Source: Azospirillum formosense (GTDB lineage: Bacteria; Pseudomonadota; Alphaproteobacteria; Azospirillales; Azospirillaceae). Taken from it: a stretch of DNA of 64,000 bases. The stretch is from contig NZ_CP159405.1 in assembly GCF_040500525.1 (NCBI RefSeq), positions 310,001-374,000 of the forward strand, in the 5' to 3' direction. Below are positions 61,014-64,000 of this stretch, one piece after another; position 1 is the stretch's first letter, and each line of letters opens with the position of its first letter. Under the pieces are notes generated by a model. That model was not told the DNA's origin and did not search any database. It worked only from the letters and a program-made list of their open reading frames with translations. Position numbers and translations under genes: made by a program.

Positions 61014-62675
61014 TCACTTCGCGGGGGTCACCTTCTGCGCCAGCGTGTACTGGTCGGCGCGCGGTTCGTAGCTCAGCCCCTTCTTCATGGCCCAGACCGT
61101 CACCTCGTAATGCAGCGGAATGATGATGTCGGCGTCCATCGCCCGCTTCACCGCGGCCTGGAGCAGCTTTTCCCGCTTCGCGTCGTCCACCGTCGTCAGC
61201 GCCGTGTCCAGCATCCCGTCCAGCTCCGGGTCGGAGTAGCTGGTGTAGTTGGTCGTGCCGTAGCCCTTCTCCTTGACCGGCGTGGCGATCAGCGCCTTCA
61301 GCGGCGACGACATCTCGCCCGAATCGGCGCCCCAGCCGGCCAGGAAGACGCTGTATTCCTGCTTGTTGCGCTTGGAGAAGAAGACGTTGGCGGTGGTCGC
61401 GTCGACCTGGGTCTGCACGCCGATGCGGGTGAACATCTGGGCGACCGCCTGGGCCACCTTGTCATCGTTGATGTAGCGGTCGTTCGGCGTGCCGAGGGTG
61501 AGCTGGAAGCCCTTCGGGTAGCCGGCCTCGGCCAACAGCTGCTTGGCCTTGTTGGCGTCGGTCGCGACGGTGACCTCCGGGTTGTTGCCATAGAAGCCGG
61601 CGGGCAGGTACTGGTTCGCCGGCTCCGCCACCCCCATCATGATGCGCTTCACGATGGCATCGCGGTCCACCGCCAGCGACAGCGCCTTGCGCACCTTCGG
61701 GTCCTTCAGCGGGTTCTTGCCGTCGGTGCCGGTGATGGTCGGCGGGGTGTCCTGGACGCCCAGCGCCAGATAGATCACGCGGTTCGACTGGGCGCGGGCC
61801 AGGGAAACGTTGGGGGCGGATTTCAGCCGCTCGATGTCCTGCACCGGGGGGGATTCGATCATGTCCACGTCGCCGGCCAGCAGGGCGGCGACGCGCGGCC
61901 CGTCGCTGGTGATCGGGCGGAAGACCACCGTGTCCCAGGCCGGCTGCGGACCCCAGTAGTCTGGGTTGCGCTCCAGGATTTGGCGGTCGCCCTTGGTGTA
62001 GGACTTGTGCTTGAACGGCCCGGTGCCGATCATCAGCGAGCCGTCGTTGAAAGCCTGGGTGGTCGGCCAGGAGTCGGCCTTGCAGCCCGCCTTGTCGAAG
62101 GTGACGGCTTCGCCGCCCGCCGCCTTGGCCGAGATGATGCCGAAGGTCGACAGCTCCACCGGCAGAAGCGGGTAGGGCTTGCCGGTCTTGATGACCAGGG
62201 TGTGCGGGTCCGGCGCCTCGATCCCCGCGATGCCCTTGGTGTAGACGGTGAAGGAGGACGGGCTGTTGGCGACGTTCGGGATGCGGCAGACCGTGTAGAC
62301 GAAATCCTGCGCGGTGAACTCGGTGCCGTCGTGGAACTTCACGCCCTTGCGCAGCTTGAATTCCCAGGTGGTTTCATCGACGGCGCGCCAGCTTTCCGCC
62401 AGTTCGGGCTGGAGACGCATCTTGGCGTCCATGCTGACCAGCGATTCGAACACATGCTTGCGGGCGCGCGTGTTGGGGCCGAGGTTGTGGTAGTGCGGGT
62501 CGAGGGCGCTCGGCTCCGCCGAGGTGCCCACCGTCAGGGTGGCGGCCCGCGACGGCGTCGGGGCCGCGGCCAGCAGGGCCAGGCAGGCCGCCGCCGGCAG
62601 GGCTCGTTTCAAGGTTCCGGAACGCAGCACATCCGCAAGACGCCGACCACGCCCATGCCGATCACGTAAGGCCAT
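61014..62675 (-). CDS. Family 5 peptide ABC transporter binding protein, DppA-type
   Basis: A 553-residue SBP_bac_5 protein. A long N-region (about 23 residues) precedes the signal peptide core ALPAAACLALLAAAPTPSRA. Family stretches are SALDPHYHNLGPNTRARKHVFESLV, WEFKLRKGVKFHDGTEFTAQDFVYT and ALSLAVDRDAIVKRIM. GGGGGACGAGGG is upstream of the ATG. As the first gene of the transporter unit it sets ligand choice, which cannot be read from sequence. A GTG at 62630 is an alternative start that would give a normal-length signal. Confidence 0.87.
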   Translation of the reverse strand: MALRDRHGRGRRLADVLRSGTLKRALPAAACLALLAAAPTPSRAATLTVGTSAEPSALDPHYHNLGPNTRARKHVFESLVSMDAKMRLQPELAESWRAVDETTWEFKLRKGVKFHDGTEFTAQDFVYTVCRIPNVANSPSSFTVYTKGIAGIEAPDPHTLVIKTGKPYPLLPVELSTFGIISAKAAGGEAVTFDKAGCKADSWPTTQAFNDGSLMIGTGPFKHKSYTKGDRQILERNPDYWGPQPAWDTVVFRPITSDGPRVAALLAGDVDMIESPPVQDIERLKSAPNVSLARAQSNRVIYLALGVQDTPPTITGTDGKNPLKDPKVRKALSLAVDRDAIVKRIMMGVAEPANQYLPAGFYGNNPEVTVATDANKAKQLLAEAGYPKGFQLTLGTPNDRYINDDKVAQAVAQMFTRIGVQTQVDATTANVFFSKRNKQEYSVFLAGWGADSGEMSSPLKALIATPVKEKGYGTTNYTSYSDPELDGMLDTALTTVDDAKREKLLQAAVKRAMDADIIIPLHYEVTVWAMKKGLSYEPRADQYTLAQKVTPAK

Positions 62676-62958
62676 CCCTCGTCCCCCTGATTGTACGTTT
62701 GAAGTGTACCCGTAAAGCAGGCTCCCAGCCCTTTGGACCGCCGTTTCTGCGGCCCGATTCTTGTCGTTCGGCTCGCCGCATGCGGGGCGGCGGCACGTCT
62801 GTGTTCAACGATCAGACCGTGAAACCATTGGTCTGTCAACAGGGTCCGGTCTTCTGACCTATCCGGTTTTTCCCGATGGAAAGCTTTGGCAAACGGCTCC
62901 GGACGGGGCAGGATCGCTTCACCCGAAAACGCCAACGACAAGAGAGCGAGGGGATTAG
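62676..62958. other. Divergent promoter region between transporter and aldehyde dehydrogenase
   Basis: 283 nt between divergent genes. It should hold both promoters. No clear operator palindrome or hairpin was recognised, apart from a lower-GC stretch around 62860-62890. Confidence 0.35.
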
Positions 62959-64000
62959 AGATGAAGACCTGCCAATCCTTCTACATCGGCGGCGCCTGGA
63001 CCGAACCCGCGGCGGGCGCCACCGTGATGGAGGTGTTGAACCCGGCGACGGAGCAGGTGTCGGGCACCGTGGCGCTCGGCGGGCCGGAGGACGCGCAGCG
63101 CGCGGTGGCGGCGGCCCACGCCGCCTTCGACGGCTTTTCCCGCACCCCCCTGAACGAGCGGCTGGAGCTGCTGGCCGCCGTCTGCGCGCTCTTCGAGAAG
63201 CGCATGGACGAGGTGGCCGACGCCATCACCGAGGAGATGGGCGCCCCGCTGGCGGCGCTGTCCAAGCCAGCGCAGGCCTTCATGGGGCTGGCCCACTTCA
63301 AGACGGCGCTTGAGGCCGCCCGCGAGTACCCGTTCGAGCGGACCCGCGGCACCACCCGCATCCTGCGCGAGCCGGTCGGCGTCTGCGCGATGATCACGCC
63401 GTGGAACTGGCCGATCAACCAGATCGCCTGCAAGGTCGCACCGGCGCTCGCCACCGGCTGCACGATGGTGCTGAAGCCCAGCGAGTTCGCCCCCTATTCG
63501 GCCTGGATCTTCGCCGAGATCCTGCACGAGGCCGGGGTGCCGGCGGGCGTCTTCAACATGTTCTACGGCGACGGAGCGGTCGTCGGCCCGGTGCTGGCCT
63601 CGCACCCGCTGGTCGACATGGTGTCTCTGACCGGCTCCACCCGGGCCGGCGCGTCGGTGTCCCACAACGCCGCCGACAGCATCAAGCGCGTGTCGCTGGA
63701 GCTGGGCGGCAAGTCCGCCAACATCATTTGCGAGAGCGCCGACCTGACGAAGGCGGTGACCCACGGCGTGCGGTCGATGATGTCCAACACCGGGCAGAGC
63801 TGCAACGCGCCGTCGCGCATGTATGTCCCGGCCTCCCGCCTGGACGAGGCGGAGAAGATCGCCGCCCAGGTCTGCGCCCGTCTGGTGGTCGGCGATCCGC
63901 GCGGCGACCGCACCGGCGTCGGCCCGATCGCCAACCAGCGCCAGTACGAGCGGGTGCAGCGCCTGATCCAGGCCGGCATCGAAGAAGGCGCCTCCCTGCT
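62959..64000 (+). CDS. Aldehyde dehydrogenase, 3' end outside the window
   Basis: The first 347 residues of an NAD(P)-dependent aldehyde dehydrogenase. Visible are ITPWNWPINQIACKVAPALA (143-162 region), LKPSEFAPYS, GSTRAG, the general base Glu247 in LELGGKS and nucleophile Cys281 in NTGQSCNAPSRM. GCGAGGGG precedes the ATG. The sequence has no stop before the window end. It is divergent from the peptide transporter, which may or may not reflect a shared pathway. Substrate unknown. Confidence 0.9.

Overview
The window is about 64 kb of very GC-rich chromosomal DNA from an Alphaproteobacterium. Gene content, codon bias and protein similarity recalled from memory point to Rhodospirillales, most likely Azospirillum or a close relative. 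No rRNA, tRNA, CRISPR array, phage or insertion sequence is visible. Genes are dense and many operons overlap by 4 nt (ATGA or GTGA).

Layout. (1) 0.1-8.4 kb, plus strand: a sugar catabolic operon (SMP-30 lactonase, 2-keto-3-deoxypentonate dehydratase, alpha-ketoglutaric semialdehyde dehydrogenase) followed by a four-gene sugar ABC transporter of the YtfQRT-YjfF (AraUVWZ) type. This fits the non-phosphorylative L-arabinose route. Both transcription units begin with a similar TTGGAC promoter-like motif. (2) 8.5-21.9 kb: a large iron island. An eight-gene plus-strand operon (PepSY membrane reductase, three small envelope proteins, periplasmic binding protein, ATPase, permease, second binding protein) has the order I recall for the P. 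aeruginosa fpvGHJK-fpvCDEF pyoverdine reduction system. Convergent to it lie an ECF sigma factor, a FecR anti-sigma factor, a TonB receptor with an STN domain, and a MacA/MacB (PvdR/PvdT-like) exporter. Three Fur-box-like palindromes precede these units. No siderophore synthesis genes are seen. (3) 22-31 kb, minus strand: housekeeping genes pth, rplY, prs, hemerythrin, pgeF, MidA-like methyltransferase, lgt, hldD and fadD. (4) 31-38 kb: a tandem cold-shock protein, a lone CheD, a HAD phosphatase of atypical composition, a serine hydrolase, pyruvate phosphate dikinase and a DUF2270 protein.

(5) 38.3-43.8 kb, minus strand: a complete biotin operon bioF-bioH-like-bioCD-bioA-bioB in which BioC and BioD are fused in one reading frame. 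(6) 44-55.6 kb: mixed genes, including DUF123, a BMP-family binding protein, a pseudouridine synthase, a VWA protein next to a Tim14-like membrane J-protein, galU, two membrane coiled-coil proteins, a cysteine hydrolase, a pentapeptide-repeat protein, an internally deleted BMP-family protein and an HSDL2-like SDR. (7) 55.7-64 kb: an M20 deacetylase translationally coupled to a Dpp/Opp peptide ABC transporter, its binding protein, and a divergent aldehyde dehydrogenase cut by the window end.

The most notable features are the pyoverdine-type reduction, recycling and signalling island without synthesis genes, the BioC-BioD fusion, an apparent frameshift removing the MacA membrane anchor, and the shortened BMP protein. 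Function calls rest on motif reading and recalled family knowledge; no database search was possible.
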